A stretch of 64,000 bases of DNA from Drosophila miranda (GCF_003369915.1 NW_022881614.1:10189001-10253000); one strand, 5' to 3'; shown: positions 46,268 through 57,515, numbered from the stretch's first letter. Notes: generated by a model from the letters alone, not told the origin. Translations and numbers: made by a program.

Positions 46268-49200
46268 ATGCGCCATCCCACAACTGGGCTGAACGAAGAC
46301 GACCTGAGTCGTCTCACCGGTTCATCATCGTCTACCGCCTCGTGCGGCAGTGCAGTCTCAGATTCATCTTCATCATCGTCAGCCTCCTCGTCATCGTCCC
46401 ACGCACCCACGGCGGCCCCCACCCAGTGCCATGAGGCAGCAGTCGTTGTACGCCAGCAGAAGAGTCCCGAAAGGACCAAAGTTTCTTTGGCGTCGGACGC
46501 CAAGAAACATCTGAACAGCGCCGCCCCACAGCCAAAGTTCAACTCTACTTATCTCCCGGAGATCATCAATCCGCTGGAATGGCAGAAGTCATCCCGCAAG
46601 CGCAAGGAGCGCCTCGACAGCAGCTCCGTCTTCGGACAGGACCGCAAGCTGCAGCGCAGCAACAGCGAGGAGCTGCTCACGGATCCAGCACAGGGCCACG
46701 CACCCAGCGACCCCAAGACAGCGGCCGCCCAGCTGCTGGAGGCCCAATGCGAGGTCATTCGTCGCGTCTCGTCGGAGGACTTTGAGCGCACCGCCAGCTA
46801 CGCCAACTACTGTCTGGAGTTTGAGCGCGAACAGCAGTCCCAGGGCCAGTCCCAGCCACAGGAGCCGGAGGGCGGCGAGAACAACGCATCGCTGGCCAAT
46901 CTCTCGATTGAGGTCCAGAGCGTCCAGGGCTCCAAGGAGCGTCCGCGCTCGGAGACCAGTCCGGCCCGCCAGCAACGGGAGGCCAGTGACGACAGCGAGT
47001 GCGAGCACGAGCGCCGAAGGAGCAGCGAACGCTTCTGTAAGTCCCGTCTGCCACCAGGCCGCAAGTCCGGCGTCACCAAAAAGGGCAGCGGTAGCGGAGG
47101 AGTCGGTGGCAAGTATCTGCCCTCCAGGCGGGACGAGCAGAACGCCTATAAGTACGACCTGTCCGCCCTGAAGTACGAGCGTCGCGGTTTCATAAGCAGC
47201 AGGAAGCAGCAGTCGCAACAGCAGCAGTCCAACTCGTCTTCCTCCGCGTCGGATCACAACGACAACAATCTGATCGACTTCCACCAGCAACAGCTCCAGC
47301 AGCAAACTTCGAAGAGAAGCTCCAGCATCTCGCCCACACCCACAACGAGCCCCTCGGCGGGCAGCGACGACACCACGCCCACACCCGTCAAGGCCAAGCC
47401 GCCGCAGCACCAACAGCAGCAGAACCCGGACCTCACCTCGGCCCAGGAATCGTTGCCGTGGGAGCGAGGGGATGAGCCCGCCCCCGTCCTAAGCCGACGC
47501 TACGCCCACTCCCGACCTCATGTCGGCGGCAACATCGATGCAGCCGCCCAGCTGGCCAAGGTGATGCCCTATCCGCAAGCGCTGCCCAAGCAAGCAACCA
47601 GCGTGCAGCTGCACGGCTGCGAGGACATGGACTGCCTGGAGACGATGGACGCGGTGCGCGCTTTCAGTTCGCTGGAGAACATGCGCACCCGCGACGTGAT
47701 GCAGCAGGTGCTCCCCGCCATGATGGTGGCCTTCCAGACGCCGGAGGAGCGCCTCAAGGCCATCGGCCGCCGGGTCACCGTGCTCAAGAAGAAGCTCGTC
47801 CAGTTGGAGGACGCACTCGAACAGCGGCTCGGCTATCGCCCCTCGCAGGCAGAGAGCCTCAACGACAAGTACGTGAAGAACGCCTTGGCCGAGCTGAGCA
47901 AGCTGCGGAAGGAGCGACTCGAGCTCAAGACTGATCCCATTGCTGCCCTCAGCCTCAAGCTGGGCGGAGGTGGCGGTGCCGGCGGCTCCGGGTGCCAGGA
48001 GGCGGCCAAGAAGCTGGAGCGCATGAAAGCCACACTCGCTGAAATCGAGCAGGTACGGATCACTCTCTTTTAGATCATCCTCCATCGACCATCCCCATCT
48101 CTTTCGCGCACTCTTGTCACGAGACAGACACAGATTTTGATGGCAATTAACAAGTGGAGCAGACGTCAGAGAGCCACAGATCCACGATTGTTGTATGTGG
48201 ATTGTCTCGAGAGCAGCCGACGCAGCAGCGGCATCAGCAGCTAGTGACATGTTTAGCAATTTGGCAATAACTTTGATCTTGCCCCATTGTCACAGCCGCA
48301 CGGGAAAACAGCAAAACAAAACGAAATTTTCCGCTCAAGCACAAACAATTTCGTCTGGGGAGGAAAAAACCGAATTTCGGCGGTTGATCGACGTGTTTAT
48401 GCCGTGACAAGAGTGCTTTTAAATGGGGTTTTTATTTGGAATCGAAAATACTTTGCTATGCGGAAAGATTGTATTTCCATATTATGATAGAAATCAATCG
48501 AAATAGATTTATCACTATCCAAAGTATAGCCACAATTTCATATGTCTATTCATAGGGATTATGACATTTCTTTTTTATTTAATTTGAATATTTTCATAAT
48601 TTTATACTGGATGATCGGTAGAGAGCTTTTTGGAAAACAAAATTAGACATCAATATGTTCATTTACAATTTTTCATCGCACATCCCCAAGAGCTAGGGTA
48701 TGGCTTCTAGAACCCGCACAAATGTATTTTATCCAATTTGGGGAGGCTTCTATTATATAAGTGTTTTATGAGATATCTATTTATATTCCAATAGCAGAGC
48801 ACAGACACACAAATATGAATGTGTTTATGGCATTTGGGTAGGACAGGCCTCCTTCTTCTGCGCATCTTTCTCGATTGACAAATTAATGATACGTTTGTCA
48901 TGGTGGGCCGAAAGGAATCCGCTCGAAATTGAGTTTGTGCCAAGAATGATTGGATGTATGGAAGGTTAGGGGTGGAGGATAGGATAGTATAGGAGGATAT
49001 GTATGTGGATATAATGGTTAGAGCAGCCACAAAATTGCCTTTCCGCCCAGACAGAGGCATATTGTGCATATAATGCAATGTTTTCTCTGCTCTTGCGACT
49101 GTTTACGAAAGTTCTACTCTCATTTCTATTTCTGTTTTGGGCCCTTTGGCGTCTCGCGCGGATTGTTGTCTGTTTGTCATGAGACCCAATGAAATAATGC

Positions 49201-50077
49201 CCCATGCAGTGGCGCTGATAGATTGTGTTGTTTACGTCCCGCTTTGGGGCTTTTATCAGTTTTGTGCTTTTTTGGGGGTTTCTGTGGCATTGAAGTGTCA
49301 TTTTCATATTGTTTTCATTGATCCGATGATCACCTTTGCACCGTACTCACCCTCGTCTTTCCATTGCAGAATCTCAACGAGAAGCGTACCAATGGCCACC
49401 GCTCCGGGCAGCTGGAGGAACTGACGGCTGATCAACTGGTGCAGGAAAAGACCGCCGTCCAGCATGGTCTGCTGTATTTTGAGAATCTCTACGGCCATCC
49501 AATCAACAAGGAAGAGCGCGATGCGGCCCGGCCGCTGTACGATCGTTACCGTCAGCTGAAGCGTCTGGTTGCCCGCACTGTTATGTTCGGAACTCGGACT
49601 GGGGTGCCGGAGCTGCCCACCATCCTGGAGCACGAGGCTATGGTCTTCGAGTCGACCTCCACACCACTGCAGTATTCATCGAACAACAGCACAGAGACCA
49701 CCAACTCACCCAGCGACTCGATGGCGCCAAATACCCTCACGCAGAACGCTTCCTCCGATGAGTCGACCATCACCACCACGGGTCCAGCAGCGCCAGCGCC
49801 AGCGCCGGCGGCTGGATCGACGGAGTCTTCCAGCGAGAACATATCCGCACTGAGCCTGGACCAGCTGTGGGAGCAGCCGGAGCGGGTGCGCGACGAGAAG
49901 GCCGTCCTGAAGGCCACCATACGCGAGTACGAGTCGCTGTTCGAGGAGCAGAACGGCCGCAAGATGCTGAAGCAGGACCGAAGGTCCCTCGAGACGGAGA
50001 CCTACGCCCAGTACAAAGAGAAGAAGGGCAAGGTCCGACTGCTGCAGGCCCTGATCAAGAAGCACATTGGCCACTAG
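46268..50077 (+). CDS. CG6424: FAM13-family protein (CG6424)
   Basis: Two coding exons: 46262-48052 (first ATG 46268) and 49370-50077, joined in phase 0 (CAG/GTACGG; TTGCAG/AAT), about 830 residues. The N-terminal half is Ser/Gln-rich low complexity with short conserved-looking patches (STYLPEIINPLEWQKSSRKR; RKLQRSNSEELLTD). Conserved FAM13 blocks are FSSLENMRTRDVMQQVL ... TPEERLKAIGRRVTVLKKKL (about 460-530), AALSLKLGG, a coiled-coil KLERMKATLAEIEQ, and the C-terminal EKTAVQHGLLYFENLYGHPI, RDEKAVLKATIREYESLFEE, RRSLETETYAQYKEKKGKV blocks. There is no RhoGAP domain, as in the fly and short mammalian forms. The role is poorly known. Whether upstream exons contribute codons is unsettled, because the frame is open to the acceptor. 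Poly(A) signal at 50366. Confidence 0.85.
48053..49369 (+). other. CG6424 intron
   Basis: 1317 nt, donor GTACGG, acceptor CATTGCAG. No ORF, repeat or RNA gene was recognised in it. Confidence 0.7.
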
Positions 50078-50365
50078 CCTTGAGCCTCAATCAATCAGTC
50101 TTTCGATCAACATCTATTCACCTGCATGCGATAATTATTTATTTCATATCCACAAAAAAACCAAATGTAAAAAAACATACCTATATACTCGGTTGGATGT
50201 GTGTATGCATATCCCAATACCCGCCCCCTACCCCATACATTTATACAGATATTATTATAGATGTGTAGTTTTTAGATTTACATTTTACCATATATTCTAT
50301 AATGATACATTTTATGAATATTGTTGATTCCTTATTGTTTTTTGAAAACACCTATGAATAATACG

Positions 50366-50371
50366 AATAAA
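50366..50371 (+). terminator. Poly(A) signal AATAAA of CG6424
   Basis: AATAAA about 290 nt after the stop codon. Confidence 0.55.
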
Positions 50372-50377
50372 AAGAAG

Positions 50378-51290
50378 AGAAATGTTACAGAAATCGACGA
50401 TTATGGCGGAGAAGGCTAACCTAACCGAAAGACATTTGATTGGGACTCTCTCGTCCGTATGTAGTATGTAGTATATGCTTGAAACTTCCACTCGGAATTT
50501 ATACCTCTCACTCATTTTCTTTCTGCAAGTCATCATTGATGCTAAAAAATGTGTTACATTTGTATTTTCCATTGATTCGAACATAAATTCATCTCTCTCG
50601 GGATACTCCCGACTTTGCTTTAGTTTCAGTTTCGAATGATTTAGATTTAGTGAGGCAGAGGTAAAAGCAGAACAAAATCTTTATAAATGTTGTCTGGTAG
50701 TATGAAATATCTTATATCGATATCTAAACTAGTGCCATTTATAGAACAGCACTACCCCCAGCCCCTACCCTACCTATACTAGCTGTGATTTGAATCAAAA
50801 GCTTCCTCTGGCATTTGACGTTGGCAGTTTCTTTGACAGCAGAAGCGGAAACGGAAGTCGAGCCGAGTCGAGTTTGTATCGAGTGCAGGCCAAGTGCCTG
50901 GGAAATTGATTTGCTTTGTTGAGTTTTTGAACGTGTATCGTAACCTTTCTGAATATATTTACAAATACATAAAGCCCAACCCAAGCATATATATATATTA
51001 ACCTTACATATGTAACAACGTACGCATATATGTATGTATATTTACATACCATATATGTATGAATATTGAATACAAAATTATATACTGTACTGTACTGTAC
51101 GCATATGTACCACTTATATAAAGGTCAACATTTACAAATGGAATATTCTTATGTGTAGCCCACACGATTGGGTCGAATCGAAAGGAAGCAATTTTTGTAG
51201 CATTAAACGTATGTATGTATCCCCTTCGACAACTGAACAGATTGAATGTCTATACATAATATGCAAAATAAAATATATCACGTTATATTA
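50378..51290. other. Convergent intergenic region
   Basis: Between the 3' end of CG6424 (+) and that of Uhg1 (-). Rich in TACATATG simple repeats (50990-51065) and a CTGTACTGTACTG run (51084-51100). No gene was seen. Confidence 0.5.
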
Positions 51291-51307
51291 CAAGTACAAC
51301 TTTTGTT

Positions 51308-51313
51308 TTTATT
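51308..51313 (-). terminator. Poly(A) signal AATAAA of Uhg1
   Basis: AATAAA on the minus strand, about 80 nt after the last acceptor at 51391. Confidence 0.55.
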
Positions 51314-51468
51314 CATCAATTAGGGATAACATTCACGGAATAATTGTGGTAGTTTTTAGTCAGTCGATGTTCTCCAGAATTCTGCCAGTGGCTGCAATAA
51401 AAGGATAAGATTCGAATCAGTTACTGATGGCGAATGAATCACATTGAGCGGAGGGGGCGGGTGGGTGT

Positions 51469-51535
51469 GGATCAGTCAAGTGTGTATTCGACATAAACAT
51501 TCAGGTATATGCTTGTCAAGGTATTCGTCATGAAA
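51469..51535 (-). ncRNA. C/D snoRNA U27-like, copy 3
   Basis: The guide GACAAGCATATA pairs with the 18S rRNA 5' region (TATATGCTTGTC) and is followed by box D' CTGA; box D CTGA is at 51472-51475. Box C reads TGACGA instead of TGATGA. It lies in the last Uhg1 intron, downstream of the MITE. Confidence 0.65.
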
Positions 51536-51563
51536 TGAAGAGGGTCAACAAATTAAATATTAC

Positions 51564-52350
51564 CAAAGACTATACAATACCAAGATGTCGCATGAGCGAC
51601 CAAAAAGCTATTCTATGGCGGGTCCTAACATTAGGACCCAAAAGGCACGAGGGAGCGCGCGGGGTTTCAATTCCCTTTTCGCCTGTACTTCGTCTCTACC
51701 GCGACCCCGCTGCCCATCGGTTTTGAAGCGGTGGTCGCGGATCGCCGATGTCTTTGGAGCGGTGGTCGCGGATCGCCGATGTCATTGGAGCGGCACAGTG
51801 GGACCTTTGGCCGTCTCAGCTTGCTAAATTAGTTAGTTAGTCAATAAATATTTGCACACTGAAAAAATGTTAAACTTTGAGTGCTTATATCTCCTAAACT
51901 AAAACTATCTTGAAAATTCGATTGGAAAATTCTCTATTAGATGCGTACATTAAATTTATCTAAAGCACTCATACAATTTTTTGACTATTTCGGCTGAGTC
52001 CCCACTGTGCCGCGCCAAAGACATCAGCGACCACGCTGCCCTACGGTTTCGGCACGCAGCACTGACATGCTTTCAGTGCCGTTGTGTGTGAAGCTAAAAG
52101 CCGTATATGCTGCGGGCGAAACCGGTTTATGGCCGTGCCGACCTAGGACATACACACATATACACAACTACAAGCATATTTCTGGGTTGGCTCGAGCTCG
52201 TGCTGACCGAGGCATTGACGAAGCCGAGTAGCACTTCGGAGGCGAAGGTAGCGTAAAAGAGAATTGAAGTACTAGCCGACATGAAGCGTCAAACGAAAAT
52301 TGAAAAAGCATTTGTTCCTCATGCGACATCTTGGTATTGTATAGTCTTTG
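51564..52350 (+). mobile_element. P-superfamily (1360/Hoppel-like) MITE, copy 3
   Basis: 787 bp, same length as copy 1 and almost identical to it, with CAAAGACTATACAATACC inverted termini. The 7-bp target duplication ATATTAC lies at 51557-51563 and 52351-52357. It is inserted inside the Uhg1 intron just past the 5' splice site of exon 52411-52362. Confidence 0.85.
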
Positions 52351-52468
52351 ATATTACGTACCATTAGCTCACAAGAGGGCCATGCCACAATCCATGCATC
52401 AATGGTTCAAACTGGAAATGTAAAAAAAACCATAACATAAATAAACAATGGATGGGTAAAAATTGAAA

Positions 52469-52536
52469 ATATCAGCTAAATAAACCAATCGACATCATTT
52501 CTCCGACTGGGGCGGTATCTAAAAACATCACATGAG
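52469..52536 (-). ncRNA. C/D snoRNA U31-like, copy d
   Basis: Box C TGATGT (52525-52530), guide ATACCGCCCCAGTC identical to that of human U31 (28S G4166 guide; rRNA ACTGGGGCGGTA), and box D CTGA (52472-52475). Intronic in Uhg1. Confidence 0.8.
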
Positions 52537-52814
52537 TGCCCTAATTTTCTTTTTTCCTACAGAACAGACGAAAGGTGGAACATACCTCAAATTAAATCCA
52601 TTTATAAATTGGTTTCCTCAAGAATCTTTCCATATATTTCCAAAATAAAGCCTGTAAATGTAAATAAGAATAGCATTAATACAAATTATTTTCAATATTT
52701 AACATAATAATATATAATGTTAGATATAGGAACTACTTATATTTATTTATTTATTAAATTAACAAATTATCTGTTAATAATGGTACTTCGTTACTAAAGG
52801 CGGAAAAGGATAAG

Positions 52815-54617
52815 TTAAAAGTTAGCTAAATTTAAATGATTATAAATATTGCATGCAATTAGTTTAAGAGACAGTTCAGGGGATAGGGTTTGACAGAGGG
52901 AGTTATAGTTATGGCATAAAACCCTAAAAGGTTCATGATCAGCATAATTAGACCTACATATGGGTAGACGGATAGGCCTAAAAGTACGGGTAGGTCTGGA
53001 TGGAACGGCCAAGTCAATCTGACCCAAGAGAGTTTGGGAGTCAACAGTCCCAAGAAGGAGCTTGTGCACGAACATTACGCCATTGCATATTCTGCGATGG
53101 TGCAACGACGGCAGGTCAATAAGATTTAGCCTAGACCGGTAGGGTGGCAAGATTCTACCCGAGTCCCAGTTAAAGTTCCGAAGGGCAAAAATTAAAAATT
53201 GCTTTTGCACGGATTCAATAACAGCCTGCTGCTCTTTATACTGCGGGCTCCACACACAAGAACAATACTCCAATATAGGACGTACTAACGAGATGTACAG
53301 TTGTTTCGTAACGTACGGGTCGTCAAACTCCTTGGACCAACGCTTGATGAACGCTAAAACACCCTTAGCTTTATTTACAGTTACAGCTATATGGGTGTTG
53401 AAACACATCTTATGATCAAAAAGGACTCCGAGGTCATTTGAACTCGAAATTCGCTCAAGGACATGATTTCCTAGAACATATGAGACAAAATGAGGAGCGC
53501 GACGGTAAAATGTCATAAGTTTGCATTTGGAAAGGTTCAGAAAAAGAAGATTAGTTGAACACCACAATAGTAGTTCACTTAGATCAAGTTGAAGGCGTGT
53601 GTGCAAATACCAATCAGAGTAAGAAAGACAGATTTTGACATCATCAGCATACATTAGTGTAGTAGAGTATGTTATAACTTGAGGAAGGTCGTTCACAAAT
53701 AAAATAAACAGAAGCGGGCCCAGATGACTTCCCTGTGGCACACCTGAAGTAACATTAACAGTATTTGACAACACGTTAGAAAACAAAACACGTTGAGTAC
53801 GGTTAGAGAGATAGGACAAAATCCAATCTAGAAGATTCGTTGGGAACCCTAATAAAGAGAGCTTTTGAATAAGCAGAGCATGGTTCACAGAATCGAATGC
53901 CTTGCTGAAGTCCGTAAAAACTACATCCGTCTGCAAACCAATTTGAAAACCACGGTGGATTAGGTTAGAAAACTCAAGAAGGTTAGTCGATGTTGAACGA
54001 TGTCTGAAAAAACCGTGTTGCGACGGAGATATCAAGCTGCAACAAAGATGTTGCAGTTGCCGGGTGACCAGGAACTCAAGAAGCTTCGGGATGGCGGAAA
54101 GCTTTGCGATACCACGATAGTTTTCAATGTTTGATCTTGAACCTTTTTTGTGAAGCGGAATTATGTAGGACTCATTCCAAATTACTGGGAGACAAGACTG
54201 TTCCAAGGAGAGGTTGAAGAGAAAGGTCAAGGGGGTGCAAAGGGACTGGGCACAGTGTTTTAAGATGCAACTTGGTACCTTATCTGGACCCGCAGAAAAC
54301 GATATGTCCATAGATGACAAACCTTCCAGAACAACGCTTTCCTCGAAAAAGGGCAGAAAAATGCTGTTAGCTTGAGGTAGCTGGTACGGATACGGAGTGG
54401 ATGCGTTGTAAATATGAGACGAGTACGTTGTTTGGAAAAAGTTAGCGAATAAATTTGCAATACCAACAGCAGAAGCTTCTGTTTTGTTCTGGTAATGAAG
54501 GGACGGAGGAAAAACGTTTGACTTGCGCTTAGAACGAATAGAATTTTTTAGGATCACTACGAAAGTTACTACTACATTGTGAAAGGTAATGATTATAACA
54601 CTGACTATTGACGGCAA
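52815..54617 (-). pseudogene. LINE ORF2, reverse transcriptase part
   Basis: RT motifs FSAGPDKVPSCILK, IIPLHKKGSRSNIENYRGIA, SQHGFFRHRSTSTNLLEF, VFTDFSKAFDSVNH, VTSGVPQGSHLGPLLF and the catalytic LMYADDVKI, then the typical C-terminal VRPILEYCSCVWSP. It is in a different frame from the endonuclease part; the break is in the T/A-run at about 54540. Confidence 0.85.
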
Positions 54618-55644
54618 GGAACAGAGAGCGAGCGGAGGAGTATAGAGCTAAGGCCAACGTGGAGCCCGACTTCTGGTACTTTTTATAGAGCCGGGATTTA
54701 TTATTTTTTAAGTATGACAAATACTTGGAGAACCAGGGAGGCTTGGACGATACAGGTACAGTGATATCTGGAACAAACGTATTAAGGGCGGAGTAAATAG
54801 AACTATAAAACGAGTTAACAGTTGCATCTATGTTCGGTAATGAATAAAGAAACGACCAATCAACACGCGAGAGATGTAGATCTAAATCAATAAAGTTTGT
54901 TTTGCGAAAACACTTTATGTGACAAGGAGCCATGGAACTGTCAGCACCTCCAGATTGTGTACACTCCAGTGATATCAACAAAGTTGGATGGTAAGGATCT
55001 TCAGGGAGAGATATTGGGCTTGCTCTAGATACAGTAGCAAGAGAACCATCGTTAACAAAAACGAGGTCAAGAAGTCTGTCCCTAATGTTTTTAACGGCAT
55101 TAATTTGGACAAGGGAAATATCCGTTAGCCCATTGATAAAGTCATTATGGCAATTGGGAAACAACAGGTTAGCGTCATTACAAGGCAGCCAAGTAAGAAA
55201 TGGGAGGTTAAAGTCCCCCATGACAATAATTCGATCATTGCACCCTAATGTAGAAACAACATTATTAATTGCTGAAAGGTGGTGTAAGTAAAGCTCAGCA
55301 TCAGACCTGGGAGGAATGTAAGAGCAGGTTAAATAGAAAAATGCGGAGCCAACACGAACTTTGACTGCAACAAATTCAATTCCATGAATGTTATTGAATG
55401 GGAATAACTCAGATGAGAAAACAGATTTAACTGCAATCAGAACCCCACCTGCAAAAGATGGGCGGTCCATTCTATAAATAGTGTAACTATCAATGAAAAT
55501 TTCGTGATCATTGACAAAGGAGTTAAGCCAGGTTTCGGTAAACGCGATGGCATCGAAATCAAAGGACGCGCTATTAGTATGAATTTGACGCAACTTTCCC
55601 AGCAAACTGCGAACGTTCTGATAGTGCATGGAAAAATAGTACAT
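54529..55644 (-). pseudogene. LINE ORF2, AP endonuclease part
   Basis: Begins with MHYQNVRSLLGK at the catalytic Asn motif, then FTETWLN (catalytic Glu), IIVMGDFNLPFLTW, and the linker VSSKPPWFSKYLSYLKNNKS. It ends SDPKKFYSF just before the frameshift into RT. Its ATG overlaps the ORF1 stop as TGATG, as in termination-reinitiation. Confidence 0.8.
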
Positions 55645-55875
55645 CAGTTTTTTGGAGAATGTTCGGTAATTCTTGGATTCGAGTTCGAATCTTTGAGAAG
55701 GAACTCATGCACAATTGTATGCTCAGGCCATATTGACGGTTCTAGAGAACAGGATAGTAAAGAATCAGGGAGAAGAATTTTAAAGGATGATATGTTGCGC
55801 TTATGTTTAAATGTAAATTTAGTCACAACTATATCAACAGGCGAAGTGTTAATTTTAGCGGCAAGATGTTGTTTA
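55644..55875 (-). pseudogene. LINE ORF1 C-terminal remnant
   Basis: About 75 codons of the ORF1 end (KQHLAAKINTSPVDIVVTKF ... SIWPEHTIVHEFL) remain. The upstream part is missing because the insertion was 5' truncated. Confidence 0.6.
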
Positions 55876-55942
55876 ATATCAGCTAAATAAACCAATCGAC
55901 ATCATTTCTCCGACTGGGACGGTATCTAAGAACATCATGAGA
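55876..55942 (-). ncRNA. C/D snoRNA U31-like, copy c (variant guide)
   Basis: Box C TGATGT (55933-55938) and box D CTGA (55879-55882). The guide reads ACCGTCCCAGTC where the other copies have ACCGCCCCAGTC. The LINE begins directly after its 3' end. Confidence 0.75.
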
Positions 55943-56126
55943 GTGCCCTACTTTTTACTACATTTAAATCATTAAATAAGTGGGGAAAACTTACCATTCA
56001 TTCATTCAGCATAGTCATTTTGATTCCTGTAGATGAAGGCCGCATGCCTTTTCTTATCTACAATGAAATAAAAAAATTGTTATTTAAATATTCCACAAAG
56101 ACATTATCTAAATAAAGAAAATTGCT

Positions 56127-56203
56127 TTGTCAGTTTAGTATATCATCAATTGTTTTTATGACAGGGATAACTGTTTGGCTTTAAAAAGTGCTCATCATAG
56201 AGA
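56127..56203 (-). ncRNA. C/D snoRNA, 28S-guide family, copy 3
   Basis: Box C TGATGA (56092-56097 on the 56100 line, i.e. 56192-56197), box D CTGA (56130-56133). The guide AGTTATCCCTGT pairs with the conserved 28S ACAGGGATAACT. Intronic in Uhg1. I cannot assign the U-number. Confidence 0.7.
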
Positions 56204-56377
56204 TTTCCTTTATTTAGTGGCACTAATCAGTATTTACTAACCATAAAAAGCAATCGTCCTGATCACAATCCGCTACTGGGTCCACAAGGAGTAACTTCTA
56301 AAATAAATATACATATTACCGATTAATATAATTTGAATTTATTAGTAGTAACTACCATTAGTCTGTTAAATGTATGG

Positions 56378-56450
56378 GCTTCAGTCGAGTAAATGTTGCA
56401 ACACACATAAATTCAGTTATATGCTTGTCTATAGGTTTGTCATCAGAGTA
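56378..56450 (-). ncRNA. C/D snoRNA U27-like, copy 2
   Basis: Box C TGATGA (56440-56445), guide GACAAGCATATAA to 18S, box D' CTGA, box D CTGA (56381-56384). The most regular of the three U27 copies. Confidence 0.8.
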
Positions 56451-56633
56451 AATATGTATATGGTCAAAGGGTTATAAATATATATGTACGCACCTCATCT
56501 CTATGGGACTGCCTGAGCTGAACAACCACCGAACGAAGGAGTAGCCGAGGTTTCTGCAAGATACAATATAATCAAAGTTAATAAAATACTCGAACTTTTA
56601 ATGAAATAGCATGTAGTACATAACAATTTTAGT

Positions 56634-56699
56634 GTATCAGCAAATATAACCAATCTACATCATTTCTCCGACTGGGGCGGTGTTCAAAAACATCATGAT
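56634..56699 (-). ncRNA. C/D snoRNA U31-like, copy b
   Basis: Box C ATGATGT, guide CACCGCCCCAGTCGG to 28S, box D CTGA (56637-56640). Uhg1 intron. Confidence 0.8.
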
Positions 56700-56859
56700 C
56701 ATGATAAAGAACCATTCAGAGATACGAAACTTACCCAATTTTCTTAGGCCACCATCACATCAACACATCATTATTGGTTGCAAGAATTCTGCAAAAAAGA
56801 AAATGCGTTTTCAATAGGTGTGTGCATACATCTACATGGAGTATTATTTTAGGCTGATT

Positions 56860-56936
56860 TTATCAGCTTACTGCATCATCAATTATTCTTATGACAGGGA
56901 TAACTGTTTGGCTTAAATAAGGTGTTCATCATAAAC
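56860..56936 (-). ncRNA. C/D snoRNA, 28S-guide family, copy 2
   Basis: Box C TGATGA (56926-56931), guide AGTTATCCCTGTCATAAG, internal C'-like TGATGA, box D CTGA (56863-56866). Uhg1 intron. Confidence 0.75.
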
Positions 56937-57093
56937 AGAATAACTGATGGATGCCATGTGCTCTAAACTTACCTTAAATCAGTGGCGGGTTCTTTGTGTC
57001 CCCGATTCGGTAATGTAAGTGGAATCTGTAAGGAAGAGAATGTCGAGTTAACACAAATGGAATTTGTTGAAATACTGGCCAAGACAGTTTGAA

Positions 57094-57170
57094 AGATCAG
57101 CTTAATGCATCATCAATTTATCTTATGACAGGGATAACTGTTTGGCTTAAATAAGGTGTTCATCATTGCC
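57094..57170 (-). ncRNA. C/D snoRNA, 28S-guide family, copy 1
   Basis: Box C TGATGA (57160-57165), guide AGTTATCCCTGTCATAAG, box D CTGA (57097-57100). Nearly identical to copy 2. Uhg1 intron. Confidence 0.75.
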
Positions 57171-57334
57171 TAAGGGGGTACCTACAGATATGTAAATATG
57201 TATACTGATGATTGCTTACCATTTAAATAGGAGTAGCTTTTCCCAGAATTTCCTCATGCTGAGCCACCTGTAAAGAGCCATACATTAGCATTAGCACATT
57301 TTCAAAAATTTTTGAGCACTCGAAGTACTTTTTA

Positions 57335-57404
57335 GAGTCAGTGGTTTGAAAATCAACATAATTATTCGGTTATATGCTTGTCTATTTGGTTTGTCATCAC
57401 AGAA
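57335..57404 (-). ncRNA. C/D snoRNA U27-like, copy 1
   Basis: Box C TGATGA (57394-57399), guide GACAAGCATATAA to 18S. Box D' has decayed to CCGA; box D CTGA at 57338-57341. Confidence 0.7.
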
Positions 57405-57515
57405 AGACAGTCTTGACATTGCTGGTGCGAGAGTACAGTAGGTGCCACTGAAAACTAACAGAATGAGGTTAAAACCAATCCATGTGCGAATTTTCACGAT
57501 AGCTCTATTACTGAA

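Larger units (their letters stand above)
52730..55875 (-). mobile_element. CR1/jockey-group LINE, 5'-truncated
   Basis: Minus orientation. Starts within the end of ORF1 (55875), contains a full ORF2 with AP endonuclease and RT, and ends in an A/T-rich tail, (AAAT)n-like, near 52740. No RNase H. MYADDVKI and GVPQGSHLGPLLF suggest the CR1/jockey group. The 5' junction abuts the U31 snoRNA copy c. Inserted in a Uhg1 intron in the same orientation as the host. Confidence 0.85.

Noticed and set aside
46589-47413. Long ORFs antisense to the CG6424 exon
   Set aside because: Shadows of a GC-rich, Gln/Ser-rich coding exon.
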